Under the pieces are notes generated by a model that saw nothing but the letters and a program-made list of their open reading frames with translations, was not told the origin of the DNA and did not search any database. From Roseibium aggregatum IAM 12614 (GTDB taxonomy: Bacteria > Pseudomonadota > Alphaproteobacteria > Rhizobiales > Stappiaceae), in assembly GCF_000168975.1 (NCBI RefSeq), contig NZ_AAUW01000002.1, positions 405,001-445,829 of the forward strand: 40,829 bases of DNA. The letters run 5' to 3'. A program made the position numbers and the translations under genes. This document shows positions 1 through 9,426 of this stretch, in pieces. The first letter of the stretch is position 1. Each line of letters starts with the position of its first letter.

Positions 1-1
1 G

Positions 2-1660
2 CATGTCATCGACGTCAATGTGGTCACGCGCGAGGGCGACCGCGACCATATTCGCGTCCAGCCGCATACCTTCGTCAGCGCGACGCTTGCGACCCGCAAG
101 GACCCTGAGCTGGCCGAGCGCATTCCGCCATTCAATCCGCTGAACATGTTCGCCGACAACAACGATGACGACGGCGGCACCAACATTGCGGAGACCGGCA
201 CCCCGCTTCCGGCCGATTCCATTTATGGCGCGAAACTGGAAAGCGAAGTCAGCATTTCGCTGGCCCCCTTCCCGTCCTCCAGCGCGGATATCGATCTGGA
301 CCGGACCCCGTCCGAGACCGAGGTCGAGCTTGCCGTTCGCGAAACCGCGCGCACGCTTTCCATTGACGCTGTCGAAATGGCGGCAAAGTCGCTTGTCGAT
401 CCGGGGCGCTTCGATTTCAATCTTGCCCTTCAGCCGGACCTGGAACGCTACGCCGTGCGTATCACGCCGGAAAACGTATCCTTCGTTTCCAAGCAGGACG
501 AGGAGATCCGCTTTGCCGGCATGGACGAGAGCATCGTTCCCGTGACGAAGGATCAGGATCTGGTCGACGTCATGATGGACTACGATGCGACCGAGTACGA
601 AGCCGTTGCCATTTCGGCCGCCTTCTCGAACCTGTTCGGCATAACCGATCTGACAGAAGGTCAAAGGTTGCGGATCGCCTACGCCCCGTCACCGGACGAT
701 CTGGAGCGGATGCGTCCTGAACGCGTGAGCCTTTACGAAAACACCGAACACCGGGCCACTGTCGCCCGCTCGGACAGCGGCGCTTATATCGAAGCGAAGG
801 AACCAAGCACTTTCCTTGCAGATGCCTTCGAAGAAGCCGACCGCGTTTCCTATGGCGGCCCGACGCCCGCCATCTACGACAGCCTTTATCAAACCGCGCT
901 TGAACAGGACATGCCGGAAGAGATCATCAATGATCTCGTGCGCATGTTCTCCTTCGATGTCGATTTCAACGCGCGCGTCCAGCCGGGTGATGCTCTTGAG
1001 CTGTTCTTCACCGACGGCGACGACAACACCCCGCCGAAGATCCTGTATGCCGCACTCAACACCGGCAACACCACGCGGGAGTTCTACCGGTTCCGCACGC
1101 CTGACGATGGCGTGACCGATTTCTACGACGAGACCGGCCAGAGCGCTAAGAAGTTTCTTATCCGCAAGCCGCTCAACGGCGGCAAGTTCCGGTCCGGCTT
1201 CGGCATGCGCCGTCACCCGATTCACGGCTATACCAAGATGCACCGCGGTGTGGATTGGTCCGCATCTCGCGGAACGCCGATCATGGCGGCCGGCAATGGT
1301 ACGATCGTGAAGGCAGGCTGGAGTTCCGGCTATGGCCGTCGTATCGAGCTGCAGCACACCAACGGTTATACCACCACGTATAACCACATGAGCGGCTTCG
1401 GCAGCGGCATCCGTGAAGGGGTCAAGGTCAGCCAGGGCCAGATCATCGGATACGTCGGCTCCACCGGCCTGTCGACCGGACCGCACCTGCACTACGAAGT
1501 GCTGGTGAACGGCCGCTACATGGATCCTATGCGGATCAAGCTGCCCAAGGGCCGGACGCTGGATGGTGAAATGCGCACCGTGTTCGAAGCCGAACGCTAT
1601 CGCGTCGACACCTTGCTGGACCGCGTCCGCAAGCCGTCCCGGATCGCGGCCGTCAACTGA
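2..1660 (+). CDS. M23 family metallopeptidase, 5' end outside window
   Basis: Probable periplasmic or secreted peptidoglycan endopeptidase that cuts cross-links during cell-wall growth. The frame is open from the left edge (HVIDVN before the first possible GTG at 20), so the true start lies upstream and any signal peptide is not visible. The first two thirds is a long acidic N-terminal region with a probable LysM/OapA-like linker near nt 900-1100. The C-terminal LytM/M23 domain spans about nt 1180-1550. Its zinc ligands are visible: the H-x3-D motif HRGVD at nt 1241-1255 and HLH at nt 1484-1492, with an upstream GFGMRRHP motif. No catalytic residue appears to be missing, so this is an active-type enzyme rather than an EnvC-like activator. 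It stands alone, tail to tail with the RND operon. Confidence 0.9.
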   Translation, partial: HVIDVNVVTREGDRDHIRVQPHTFVSATLATRKDPELAERIPPFNPLNMFADNNDDDGGTNIAETGTPLPADSIYGAKLESEVSISLAPFPSSSADIDLDRTPSETEVELAVRETARTLSIDAVEMAAKSLVDPGRFDFNLALQPDLERYAVRITPENVSFVSKQDEEIRFAGMDESIVPVTKDQDLVDVMMDYDATEYEAVAISAAFSNLFGITDLTEGQRLRIAYAPSPDDLERMRPERVSLYENTEHRATVARSDSGAYIEAKEPSTFLADAFEEADRVSYGGPTPAIYDSLYQTALEQDMPEEIINDLVRMFSFDVDFNARVQPGDALELFFTDGDDNTPPKILYAALNTGNTTREFYRFRTPDDGVTDFYDETGQSAKKFLIRKPLNGGKFRSGFGMRRHPIHGYTKMHRGVDWSASRGTPIMAAGNGTIVKAGWSSGYGRRIELQHTNGYTTTYNHMSGFGSGIREGVKVSQGQIIGYVGSTGLSTGPHLHYEVLVNGRYMDPMRIKLPKGRTLDGEMRTVFEAERYRVDTLLDRVRKPSRIAAVN

Positions 1661-1676
1661 CGGGCAAGGTAACCTC

Positions 1677-1706
1677 TCGGCCCGGGTGCTTCGGCACCAC
1701 GGCCGA
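1677..1706. terminator. stem-loop downstream of the M23 peptidase gene
   Basis: Outer arms TCGGCC (1677-1682) and GGCCGA (1701-1706) enclose GGTGC-TTCG-GCACC (1685-1698), a five-pair stem capped by a UUCG tetraloop. It begins 16 bases after the peptidase stop. There is no U tract, so it may protect the 3' end or pause polymerase rather than terminate by itself. Confidence 0.4.
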
Positions 1707-1865
1707 AGGTGGCGATGTCAGATCTCCTGAAGAGCACCCATTAACGCAACGAGCAAAGCCGGCACGGAACCGTCCTCTGGCCACCGTTCAGTCACGAGTG
1801 GTGGTCGGAAGCAGAACAAGGTCTAACCGACCAGCCTGCTGCCGCCTGACAGATCCCCCTCAGCC

Positions 1866-1883
1866 GCCGCCGATTAAGGCGGC
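1866..1883 (-). terminator. GC hairpin after the RND pump gene
   Basis: Arms GCCGCC (1866-1871) and GGCGGC (1878-1883) with loop GATTAA lie 7 bases past the RND pump stop codon. No U run follows on the minus strand, so this is only a weak terminator candidate. Confidence 0.3.
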
Positions 1884-1889
1884 AGCCTA

Positions 1890-4800
1890 TCAACCTGCCG
1901 CTTGATCCACGTCGGAAGTCGCCGCCTTTGGTGCCTGCCCATGACGCAGGGCCATAAAGATGGCGGGGATCACCAGAACCGTCAGGATCGTCGACGACGC
2001 CAGGCCGAACAGCAACGAGATCGCCAGCCCCTGGAAGATCGGATCGCTCAGGATCACCGCAGCGCCGATCATGGCGGCAAGCGCCGTCAACAGGATCGGC
2101 TTGAAGCGGATTGCTCCAGCTTCCAGCAAAACGTCCAGCAGCGGCTTGTCCGGTGTGCGCGAATGCTGGATGAAATCGACCAGCAGAATGGAATTGCGCA
2201 CGATGATGCCGGCAAGCGCAATGAAGCCGATCATCGATGTTGCCGTGAACGGCGCCGCAAACAGCCAGTGCCCCAGCATGATGCCGATCAGCGTGAGCGG
2301 AATAGGCGTCAGGATGACGAGGGGCAGCTTGAAGGAACCGAATTGCGCGACCACCAGGAAGTAGATGCCCAGGATGGCCACCATGAAGGCGCCTCCCATG
2401 TCGCGGAAAGTGACCCAGGTGACCTCCCATTCGCCATCCCAGAGCAGGGTCGGCCGGGTTTCATCCTCAGGCTGTCCGTGAAGGGCGATCACCGGCGCGC
2501 CGTCTGGGCCCCAGTCCATATCGCGGAGCCGCTGACCAACCGCCATCATTCCATAGACGGGTGCCTCGAACGCACCGGCCAGTTCGCCGGTCACCATTTC
2601 GACCGCACGCCCGTTGTGACGGAAGACGGGATAGGTCGTCTTTTCCCGGCGAACCGTTACCACATCGCCAAGTTCGATCACGCCTCGGCCACCGGGCAGG
2701 GCGTTGGCCGGCACCGGCGTTGAAAGAACAGCCTCTCCCATCACCATATCGCCCTTGGCAAGATGGATCCGGATCGGAATAGGATAACGCGCGCGTCCCC
2801 GGTGCGAATAGCCAACGTCTGTGCCGCCATAAAGGCGCCGGATCGTATCAAACACATCGCCCTGTTCGACCCGGTGATATTCCAGCCGGTCTTGATCGAT
2901 GGCGATGCGCACCCGGTCGGCCTGTGCACCGAAGCTATCATCGACATCGACGATGAACGGCACATCCTCGAAAGCCTGGCGAACCTTGCGCGCTACATCC
3001 CGTCTGCTATCGGCATCCGGACCGTAGATCTCTGCAAGCAGTGTCGCCAGAACCGGCGGCCCGGGCGGTGGCTCCACCACTTTCAGGACGGTACCATCAG
3101 GAAGATCGAGGCCTTCAAGAATTGAACGAATATCCAACGCGATCTCATGGCTGGTCCGGTCCCGCTCGCCCTTTTCGCTGAGATTGATCTGAACGTCGCC
3201 CTGCTCGGGCAACGCGCGCAGATAATAATGGCGCACCAGCCCGTTGAAATTGAAAGGTGATGCAGTTCCGGCATAGGTCTGGAACGACAGGATTTCCGGA
3301 ACGTCCTCCAGACGGGCAACGATCTCCTGCAGAACCCTGTCGGTGTCTTCGACCGAAGCCCCTTCAGGCAGATCGGCAAGCACCTGCAGCTCCGCCTTGT
3401 TGTCGAACGGAAGCAGCTTCACGGTGACATCGGTAGTGTAGAACAGCGCCAGGGAACCGATGGTGCAGATCCCGACGAGCAGCAGAAAGATCCAGGACCG
3501 CAGGCGCGATCCGATCAGCGGCCTGGCTGCCAGGACGTAAAGCCGTCCGAGAGCACCGCCATGCGCTGCTGGAATGTGGGAATGCCCGCCGCCCCGCCCG
3601 GCAAATTTCATCATCAGCCAGGGCGTCAGCATCACCGCGACAAAGAAGGAAAACAGCATCGCCGCCGAGGCGTTGGCCGGGATCGGCGCCATATAGGGGC
3701 CCATCAGGCCTGAAACGAACAGCATCGGCAGAAGCGCGACGATCACCGTCAGCGTTGCGATGATGGTCGGATTGCCGACTTCCGCCACAGCCTCCACAGC
3801 CGCTTGCGTGCGGCTGCGGCCGTCGGCCATGCCCCAGTGCCGGGCGATGTTCTCGATCACCACAATGGCGTCGTCCACCAGGATGCCGATGGAAAAGATC
3901 AGGGCAAACAGGCTGACCCGGTTGATGGTGTAGCCCATCAGATAGGCCGCAAAGAGCGTGAGCAGGATCGTGGTCGGTATCACCACCAGCGTGACCAGCG
4001 CTTCACGCCAGCCGATGGCAAGCGCGATGAGGACAACGATGGAGACTGTTGCAAGAGCAAGGTGAAACAGCAGTTCGTTGGCCTTTTCGTTGGCTGTCTC
4101 GCCGTAATTCCGGGTGATCTCCATGTCCACGTCTTCGGGAAACAGATCTCCGCGGATCGCTTCCAGCCGGGAGACGATTTCATCGGAAATCACCACCGCA
4201 TTTGTGCCCGGGCGCTTGGCGATGGCCAGCGACACGGCCGGGGCCAGGCTCAGCTTACCGCCCTCTTTCAGGATGTTGGCAACCCTGTGCTCCGCCGCGT
4301 GGGTGGCGAGATCAATGCGGGCGACATCGCGCACATAAACAGGCCGGGCATCGCGGGCTGTCAGGAACAGATTGCCGATCTCTTCGGCCGATTGCAGCGT
4401 CTCGCCGGCCACAAGCACGCGCTGCTCGCCGGCTTCGCGCACATAGCCTGTCCGGAAGGACTTGTTCGCGCCTTCGATCTTGGCAGCCAGTTGCTGCAGC
4501 GTGATGCCATAGAGAGACAGCTTCTCAGGATCCGGCTCCACCTGGATGGCTTCCGGCTGCTCGCCGACAATGAACGTCAGGCCGATGTCAGGCAGCTTGG
4601 CGATTTCGGTCTGAAGTTCCCGCGCAATCCGGGTCAAACCGTTCGCAGTCCATAGATCCGCAGCTTCCGGAGTGGGGGTCAGCGTGACGACGACAATGGC
4701 GACATCATCGATACCCCGGCCGACAATCAGCGGCTCGGGAATACCAACGGGAATGCGGTCCATGTTGGCGCGGATCTTTTCGTGCACCCGCAAGATGGCT

Positions 4801-5123
4801 GCATCCGCATCGGTCCCGACGAGAAACCGGGCCATCACCAGCACACGGTCGTCCTGTGTCTGGGAATAGATATGCTCGACACCGTCGATTGCCTTGACGA
4901 TTGTCTCCAGCGGCTCCGTCACCAGTTTGACCGCATCTTCCGCATTCAACCCGTTGGCCTCCACGTGAATGTCGACCATCGGCACGGAGATTTGCGGTTC
5001 TTCTTCGCGCGGCAGGGCAACGAGAGCAATCAGCCCCAGCGCAAGGGAGGCCATCAGAAACAGCGGCGTAAGCGGAGACCCGATGAAAGAGCGGGTCAGC
5101 CATCCGGCAAGTCCAAGCTTCAT
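1890..5123 (-). CDS. RND efflux transporter, inner-membrane permease subunit
   Basis: Proton-driven pump of the AcrB/AcrD/AcrF superfamily, 1077 residues, close to the usual 1020-1080. It has an N-terminal membrane helix, a large periplasmic loop, a helix block, a second periplasmic loop and a second helix block. The conserved Asp pair of the proton relay is visible in the motif GILVDDAIVVIEN. The first periplasmic stretch starts LPREEEPQISVPMVDI, typical of RND pumps outside the classic drug group. It overlaps the adaptor gene by 4 bases (ATGA), so the two are translationally coupled. No TolC-type outer-membrane gene is present here, so the pump probably uses one encoded elsewhere. The substrate cannot be read from sequence; the operator in front of the operon hints at sulfur or thiol stress. 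Confidence 0.93.
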   Translation of the reverse strand: MKLGLAGWLTRSFIGSPLTPLFLMASLALGLIALVALPREEEPQISVPMVDIHVEANGLNAEDAVKLVTEPLETIVKAIDGVEHIYSQTQDDRVLVMARFLVGTDADAAILRVHEKIRANMDRIPVGIPEPLIVGRGIDDVAIVVVTLTPTPEAADLWTANGLTRIARELQTEIAKLPDIGLTFIVGEQPEAIQVEPDPEKLSLYGITLQQLAAKIEGANKSFRTGYVREAGEQRVLVAGETLQSAEEIGNLFLTARDARPVYVRDVARIDLATHAAEHRVANILKEGGKLSLAPAVSLAIAKRPGTNAVVISDEIVSRLEAIRGDLFPEDVDMEITRNYGETANEKANELLFHLALATVSIVVLIALAIGWREALVTLVVIPTTILLTLFAAYLMGYTINRVSLFALIFSIGILVDDAIVVIENIARHWGMADGRSRTQAAVEAVAEVGNPTIIATLTVIVALLPMLFVSGLMGPYMAPIPANASAAMLFSFFVAVMLTPWLMMKFAGRGGGHSHIPAAHGGALGRLYVLAARPLIGSRLRSWIFLLLVGICTIGSLALFYTTDVTVKLLPFDNKAELQVLADLPEGASVEDTDRVLQEIVARLEDVPEILSFQTYAGTASPFNFNGLVRHYYLRALPEQGDVQINLSEKGERDRTSHEIALDIRSILEGLDLPDGTVLKVVEPPPGPPVLATLLAEIYGPDADSRRDVARKVRQAFEDVPFIVDVDDSFGAQADRVRIAIDQDRLEYHRVEQGDVFDTIRRLYGGTDVGYSHRGRARYPIPIRIHLAKGDMVMGEAVLSTPVPANALPGGRGVIELGDVVTVRREKTTYPVFRHNGRAVEMVTGELAGAFEAPVYGMMAVGQRLRDMDWGPDGAPVIALHGQPEDETRPTLLWDGEWEVTWVTFRDMGGAFMVAILGIYFLVVAQFGSFKLPLVILTPIPLTLIGIMLGHWLFAAPFTATSMIGFIALAGIIVRNSILLVDFIQHSRTPDKPLLDVLLEAGAIRFKPILLTALAAMIGAAVILSDPIFQGLAISLLFGLASSTILTVLVIPAIFMALRHGQAPKAATSDVDQAAG

Positions 5124-6145
5124 GGAACCACCACCCGGTCGCCTGCGCGCAGCCCGGTCAGGATCTCGACCAGAAGCGTATCGCCGTGAAGAACTTGGGC
5201 GCCGGGAACCACTGCGACATCCTGCGCTCCGCTGTCTCCGGCAACCTGCACATAATCGACACCGTGCCGGATCGAAAGGGCCGCCTCCGGCACGGCAATG
5301 ACCTCCCGCTCGCCAACGGGAACATGAACAAGCGTGCGTTCGTTGACGAAATAATTTCCCAGCCCCTCGACCTCGACATCCGCCGTCACGCGGCCTTCGG
5401 AGATTTCAGGGTAGACCTTGACGATGGTTCCGAAGGTTTGCTGGTTCCCTCCAGCCTTCTGCGTCGGGCCCAGGCCGCGCCCGCCCAGCAGAACTTTCGC
5501 ACCTGAGGTGATTTGGGCGGCATGACGCTCGGGAATGGACAGGCGCAGGAAGTAGCGGCCACTCGCTATTGTGGCAACTTCTTCTCCCGACAGAATAACC
5601 GACCCTTCCGTGACCGGTACCGTCAGAACGCGTCCGGCATTCGGCGCCAGTATGTTCCCTTCACTCGCGCGCTGGCGGACAACCGCCATGTCCGCCTCCG
5701 CCGCCACGGTCTGGTTGGTGACTACATCGAATTGCGTGCGCACCTGATCAAGCCGGCTCTGCGCCGCACTGCCCCGCGCAACCAGTTGCTCGACGCGTTC
5801 AAGCTCGGTGCGGGCATTTTGAAGCTGGGAGCGCAGAACCTCGATCCGGGCCTCGGCGGCCTCCAGTTCGAGCGCGATCTTTTCGTCGACGACCACAGCA
5901 ACGACCTGATCTGCCGTTACCATGTCACCCTCGCGCACGGAAATGGTCTTGATGGTTCCGCCAATCCGGGCGCGGGCGGGCACGACCGTTCGGCTTTTGA
6001 CCTGGGCAAACACCGCCTTGGTTTCCGGCACGGTGACCGGTTCGGCCAGAAATTCGCCGGCACGAGCCACCGACGCGGCACTGGATGCTGCCGCCAGTGT
6101 CAGCAGCAAGAAAAGGGAGATACCGCGTCTCATTCTGTGCTCCAC
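5120..6145 (-). CDS. RND efflux transporter, periplasmic adaptor subunit
   Basis: Membrane-fusion (HlyD/AcrA-type) protein of 341 residues that bridges the pump and an outer-membrane channel. The N-terminus is a signal peptide (MRRGISLFLLLTLAAASSAA region). It is followed by a lipoyl half-motif (GGTIKTISVREGDMVTADQ), a coiled-coil hairpin of about 60 residues rich in E, L and R, the second lipoyl half (ILAPNAGRVL), a beta-barrel and a membrane-proximal domain ending in GLRAGDRVVVP. Either the first ATG (6145) or the ATG three codons later, in MEHRMRRG, could be the start; the second places the signal peptide better. It lies 1 base after the DUF2892 gene and overlaps the pump gene by 4 bases. 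Confidence 0.92.
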   Translation of the reverse strand: MEHRMRRGISLFLLLTLAAASSAASVARAGEFLAEPVTVPETKAVFAQVKSRTVVPARARIGGTIKTISVREGDMVTADQVVAVVVDEKIALELEAAEARIEVLRSQLQNARTELERVEQLVARGSAAQSRLDQVRTQFDVVTNQTVAAEADMAVVRQRASEGNILAPNAGRVLTVPVTEGSVILSGEEVATIASGRYFLRLSIPERHAAQITSGAKVLLGGRGLGPTQKAGGNQQTFGTIVKVYPEISEGRVTADVEVEGLGNYFVNERTLVHVPVGEREVIAVPEAALSIRHGVDYVQVAGDSGAQDVAVVPGAQVLHGDTLLVEILTGLRAGDRVVVP

Positions 6146-6146
6146 C

Positions 6147-6350
6147 TTACGAGAAGGCCACTCCCGCCTTCACTCCAAGCTTCTTGAAGATGATCGCCGC
6201 CGGGCAAAAGCCGGTGACGGATGCCTGCATCAGGTTCAAGCCGACAAAGGCGTTGAGAAGGTACCAGTAGGGCGAAACGTAAAATCCCAGCGCCAGGGAC
6301 AAGAGTACCATAGCACCCGCGAACATCATTACCGCACGGTCGACTGTCAT
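6147..6350 (-). CDS. DUF2892 small membrane protein (YgaP-like)
   Basis: A 67-residue protein with two hydrophobic segments (about residues 8-25 and 28-50) joined by a short turn (SPYWY), then the conserved signature GFCPAAIIFKKLG. This matches the DUF2892 family, which often occurs alone or fused to rhodanese domains (YgaP) and near sulfur or persulfide detoxification genes. The cysteine in FCP is the family's conserved cysteine. It is the first gene of the operon with the RND adaptor and pump, with a 1-base gap. Its molecular role is not established; the sulfur link is inferred from the family's usual neighbours. Confidence 0.85.
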   Translation of the reverse strand: MTVDRAVMMFAGAMVLLSLALGFYVSPYWYLLNAFVGLNLMQASVTGFCPAAIIFKKLGVKAGVAFS

Positions 6351-6407
6351 TTGAGCCTCCTAAACCGGATTGGCCACCCTCGGGCTTTCGCCGAGGCACG
6401 GCATTTG

Positions 6408-6428
6408 TTTCACATTTATGAATATATG
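6408..6428 (-). promoter_or_regulatory. candidate ArsR-family (BigR/SqrR-type) operator before the DUF2892-RND operon
   Basis: Positions 6408-6423 read TTTC-N8-GAAT, one base off an ATTC-N8-GAAT dyad, the pattern I recall for sulfide-sensing SqrR/BigR repressors. The overlapping 6413-6428 is an imperfect palindrome, CATTTATG-AATATATG, with 6 of 8 pairs matching. On the minus strand it covers TATATT, a near-consensus -10 element, about 60-80 bases before the DUF2892 start. A repressor bound here would block the promoter. The motif is recalled rather than searched, and the cognate repressor is not in the window. Confidence 0.4.
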
Positions 6429-6485
6429 GATAGCACACCTTTTCCCGGAGACATTTGACAAAACGCAAATGCCGGAAGCCGCCGA

Positions 6486-6505
6486 GGGTGTGGACCCATA
6501 AACGA
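6486..6505 (+). repeat. short dispersed motif, copy 1
   Basis: GGGTGTGGACCCATAAACGA matches a second intergenic copy at 26981-27000 at 16 of 20 positions, in the same orientation. It lies between the clpB terminator and the RND operon promoter. Its nature is unknown. Confidence 0.4.
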
Positions 6506-6516
6506 AGACGAAATGA

Positions 6517-6549
6517 AAAACCCGCGGAAGTTTCCTTCCGCGGGTTTTC
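6517..6549 (-). terminator. rho-independent terminator of clpB
   Basis: A perfect 10-pair stem, CCCGCGGAAG (6521-6530) and CTTCCGCGGG (6535-6544), with a TTTC loop, is flanked by A's on one side and T's on the other. It sits 32 bases after the clpB stop. The A/T flanks would let it act on both strands, but only clpB reads into it. Confidence 0.88.
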
Positions 6550-6575
6550 TGTTCACGCGTCGCGACTGGCGCCGA

Positions 6576-9173
6576 TTAAGCGGCCGCGCTTTCCGATCCT
6601 TCCACCTGGAACATCAGGCGGTCCGATCCGGCCGAGACTTCGATCGTCTGGCCGTCGAGGATTTCGCCGGCGAGCAGTTTCTCGGCGAGCGGATCCTGAA
6701 CCTCCTTCTGGATCACCCGCTTCAGCGGCCGGGCGCCATAGGCAGGGTCGTAACCCTTCTGGGCCAGCCAGCCGAGCGCGCCGTCGTCCAGCTTCAGCGT
6801 GATCTTGCGATCGCTGAGGAGAGCCCGCAGGCGCTCCAGCTGGATCTTGACGATATCGGCCATCTGGGACCGCTGCAGGCGGTGGAACAGCACGATCTCG
6901 TCGAGACGGTTCAGGAACTCGGGCCGGAAATGGCCCCTCACGGCGCTCATGACCTCGTCGCGAACCGCATCCGTATCCTGACCTTCCGCCTGGTTGACCA
7001 GATATTCGGCCCCCAGGTTCGAGGTCATGATGATCAAGGTGTTGCGGAAGTCGACAGTCCGGCCCTGACCATCGGTCAGGCGGCCATCGTCCAGAACCTG
7101 CAACAGCACGTTGAACACGTCGCTATGCGCTTTTTCGATCTCGTCGAACAGCACGACCTGATACGGCCGCCGCCGGACGGCTTCCGTCAACGCCCCGCCT
7201 TCCTCATAGCCGACATAGCCCGGAGGTGCGCCGATCAGCCGGGAAACGGAGTGTTTCTCCATATATTCCGACATGTCGATCCGCACCATTGCGCTGTCGT
7301 CGTCGAAGAGAAACGACGCAAGTGCCTTGGTCAACTCGGTCTTGCCGACACCGGTCGGTCCCAGGAACATGAACGAGCCGATCGGCCGGTTCGGATCCTG
7401 CAGACCGGCACGCGCCCGGCGCACCGCAGTGGAAACCGCATGAATGGCTTCTGCCTGGCCAATGACCCGGTTCGCCAGCATGTCCTCCATCTGAAGCAGC
7501 TTTTCGCGCTCGCCTTCCAGCATCTTGTCGACCGGAATTCCGGTCCACTTCGAAACAACCTGGGCAATGTGAGCCGGCGTTACGGCTTCATCGACCATGG
7601 CATCGGCATCTTCGGAAGCTTCCGCTTCCGCGAGTTTGCGCTCCAGCTCCGGAACCACGCCATAGGCGAGCTCACCGGCCTTGGCCAGATCGCCGCGCCG
7701 CTGCGCGATTTCCAGATCGATACGGGCCTGTTCGAGCTGTTCCTTGATCTTCTGTTCAAGGTGCAGCTTTTCCTTTTCGCCCTGCCAGCGGTTGCTGAGT
7801 GCCTGCGACTTCTCTTCCAGATCCGACAGTTCTTTCTCGAGCCTGGACAGACGGTCCTTCGACGCGTCGTCGCTTTCGGCCTTCAGGGCCTCGCGCTCGA
7901 TCTTGAGCTGGATGATCCGGCGATCCAGTTCGTCCAGTTCTTCCGGCTTGCTGTCGACCTGTATCCGCAGCCGGCTGGCGGCTTCGTCCACAAGGTCGAT
8001 TGCCTTGTCCGGCAGGAACCTGTCGGTGATGTACCTGTTCGAGAGAGACGCTGCCGAGACGATGGCACTGTCAGTGATGCGGACCCCGTGATGGAGCTCG
8101 TATTTCTCCTTGATGCCACGCAGGATCGATACAGTGTCTTCGACCGTCGGCTCGCTCACGAACACCGGCTGGAACCGGCGGGCCAGAGCGGCATCCTTTT
8201 CGACGTGCTTGCGGTACTCGTCGAGCGTGGTTGCGCCGACACAGTGCAGCTCGCCGCGCGCCAGCGCAGGCTTCAGCAGATTGGAGGCATCCATGGCCCC
8301 GTCCGCCTTGCCGGCTCCCACCAGCGTGTGCATTTCGTCGATGAACAGGATCACCTTGCCCGCGGCCGCCTGGACCTCGGACAGAACACCCTTGAGGCGC
8401 TCCTCGAACTCACCCCGGTATTTCGCACCGGCAATCAGCGAGCCCATATCAAGCGCCAGAAGCTGCTTGTCCTTGAGCGATTCCGGCACGTCGCCGTTGA
8501 CGATCCGCAAAGCGAGACCTTCGGCGATCGCGGTTTTACCGACGCCGGGTTCACCGATCAGAACCGGATTGTTCTTGGTACGGCGCGACAGCACCTGAAT
8601 GGTCCGGCGGATTTCCTCGTCACGGCCGATCACCGGGTCGAGCTTGCCTTCCCGGGCGACCTGGGTCAGATCCCGCGCAAATTTCTTCAGCGCGTCATAC
8701 TGGTTTTCAGCAGTCGCGGTATCGGCCGTCCGGCCCTGACGAAGCTGGTTGATGGCCTCGTTCAGTGCATTGGGGGTGATGCCGTGCCGCTTCATCAGCT
8801 TGCCGGTTTCACCGTCGGTGTCCATGGCAAGCGCAAGCAGAAGCCGCTCGACGGTGACGAAACTGTCTCCCGCCTTGTCGGCAATCTTCTCAGCCTGTTC
8901 GAACAGCCGGGCGGTTGCCTGGCCCATGTAGAGCTGTCCGGAACCGCCGGACACTTTCGGCATCTTGTCCAGAAGGCCTTCAAGATCGCCCTTCAGCGCC
9001 TTGGCGTTGCCGCCGGCACGGTCGATCAGGCCGCTGGCCATGCCTTCCTGATCATCCAGAAGCACTTTCAGGATGTGCTCAGGTGCGAATTGCTGATGGC
9101 CCCGCCCCAAGGCAAAGGTCTGAGCGGACTGGACAAAACCGCGCGCACGCTCAGTGTATTTTTCAAAGTTCAT
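6576..9173 (-). CDS. clpB: ATP-dependent chaperone ClpB
   Basis: Hexameric cytoplasmic AAA+ disaggregase that works with DnaK to recover aggregated proteins after heat stress. At 865 residues it has the full-length layout: N-terminal Clp domain (1-145) starting [10 protein letters not shown], first AAA domain with Walker A GEPGVGKT at 207-214, a long charged coiled-coil middle domain at about 400-540, and second AAA domain with [10 protein letters not shown] near residue 610 and the C-terminal sensor region [12 protein letters not shown]. The middle domain separates it from ClpA and ClpC. The start is fixed by a strong GGAGG six bases before the ATG. It follows the DUF4167 gene but has its own promoter region and terminator. 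Confidence 0.97.
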   Translation of the reverse strand: MNFEKYTERARGFVQSAQTFALGRGHQQFAPEHILKVLLDDQEGMASGLIDRAGGNAKALKGDLEGLLDKMPKVSGGSGQLYMGQATARLFEQAEKIADKAGDSFVTVERLLLALAMDTDGETGKLMKRHGITPNALNEAINQLRQGRTADTATAENQYDALKKFARDLTQVAREGKLDPVIGRDEEIRRTIQVLSRRTKNNPVLIGEPGVGKTAIAEGLALRIVNGDVPESLKDKQLLALDMGSLIAGAKYRGEFEERLKGVLSEVQAAAGKVILFIDEMHTLVGAGKADGAMDASNLLKPALARGELHCVGATTLDEYRKHVEKDAALARRFQPVFVSEPTVEDTVSILRGIKEKYELHHGVRITDSAIVSAASLSNRYITDRFLPDKAIDLVDEAASRLRIQVDSKPEELDELDRRIIQLKIEREALKAESDDASKDRLSRLEKELSDLEEKSQALSNRWQGEKEKLHLEQKIKEQLEQARIDLEIAQRRGDLAKAGELAYGVVPELERKLAEAEASEDADAMVDEAVTPAHIAQVVSKWTGIPVDKMLEGEREKLLQMEDMLANRVIGQAEAIHAVSTAVRRARAGLQDPNRPIGSFMFLGPTGVGKTELTKALASFLFDDDSAMVRIDMSEYMEKHSVSRLIGAPPGYVGYEEGGALTEAVRRRPYQVVLFDEIEKAHSDVFNVLLQVLDDGRLTDGQGRTVDFRNTLIIMTSNLGAEYLVNQAEGQDTDAVRDEVMSAVRGHFRPEFLNRLDEIVLFHRLQRSQMADIVKIQLERLRALLSDRKITLKLDDGALGWLAQKGYDPAYGARPLKRVIQKEVQDPLAEKLLAGEILDGQTIEVSAGSDRLMFQVEGSESAAA

Positions 9174-9277
9174 AAGCTACCTCCTACCCGTCCGCACCAC
9201 CCGAAGCGTGGGGAACGATCTGGAATACGGACCCCTGATACGGGCATCCGCGCAGCCTGTTTCCGTGCTGCTCCTCT

Positions 9278-9306
9278 TATATAGTGTTGCATATTCACCA
9301 CAAAAG
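9278..9306 (-). promoter_or_regulatory. candidate clpB promoter
   Basis: On the minus strand CTTTTG (9306-9301) and TATATA (9283-9278) are 17 bases apart, with -10 context CTATATAA that resembles alphaproteobacterial RpoH promoters. The -35 is a poor match to CTTGAA, so housekeeping sigma is equally possible. It lies about 105 bases before the clpB ATG. Confidence 0.4.
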
Positions 9307-9352
9307 CCCCTGCGGCATCTTATTCTGCGTTGCTAACACAGATCGCAAAAAG

Positions 9353-9388
9353 CCAAACAAAAACGGCGCCCATCATGGACGCCGTCTT
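9353..9388 (-). terminator. rho-independent terminator of the DUF4167 gene
   Basis: ACGGCG (9363-9368) pairs with CGCCGT (9380-9385), and CCA/TGG inside extends the stem past one mismatch. The A-rich run at 9353-9363 becomes a T-rich tail on the minus strand. It lies about 40 bases beyond the DUF4167 stop. Confidence 0.7.
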
Positions 9389-9426
9389 ATCTGTTTCAGC
9401 TTATTCGAGGCTGACGCTTTACCGGA

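Noticed and set aside
6513..9284. Very long open frame on the plus strand opposite clpB (over 900 codons)
   Set aside because: It mirrors the high-GC third-position bias of clpB, has no recognisable domain, and clpB itself is complete and unmistakable.
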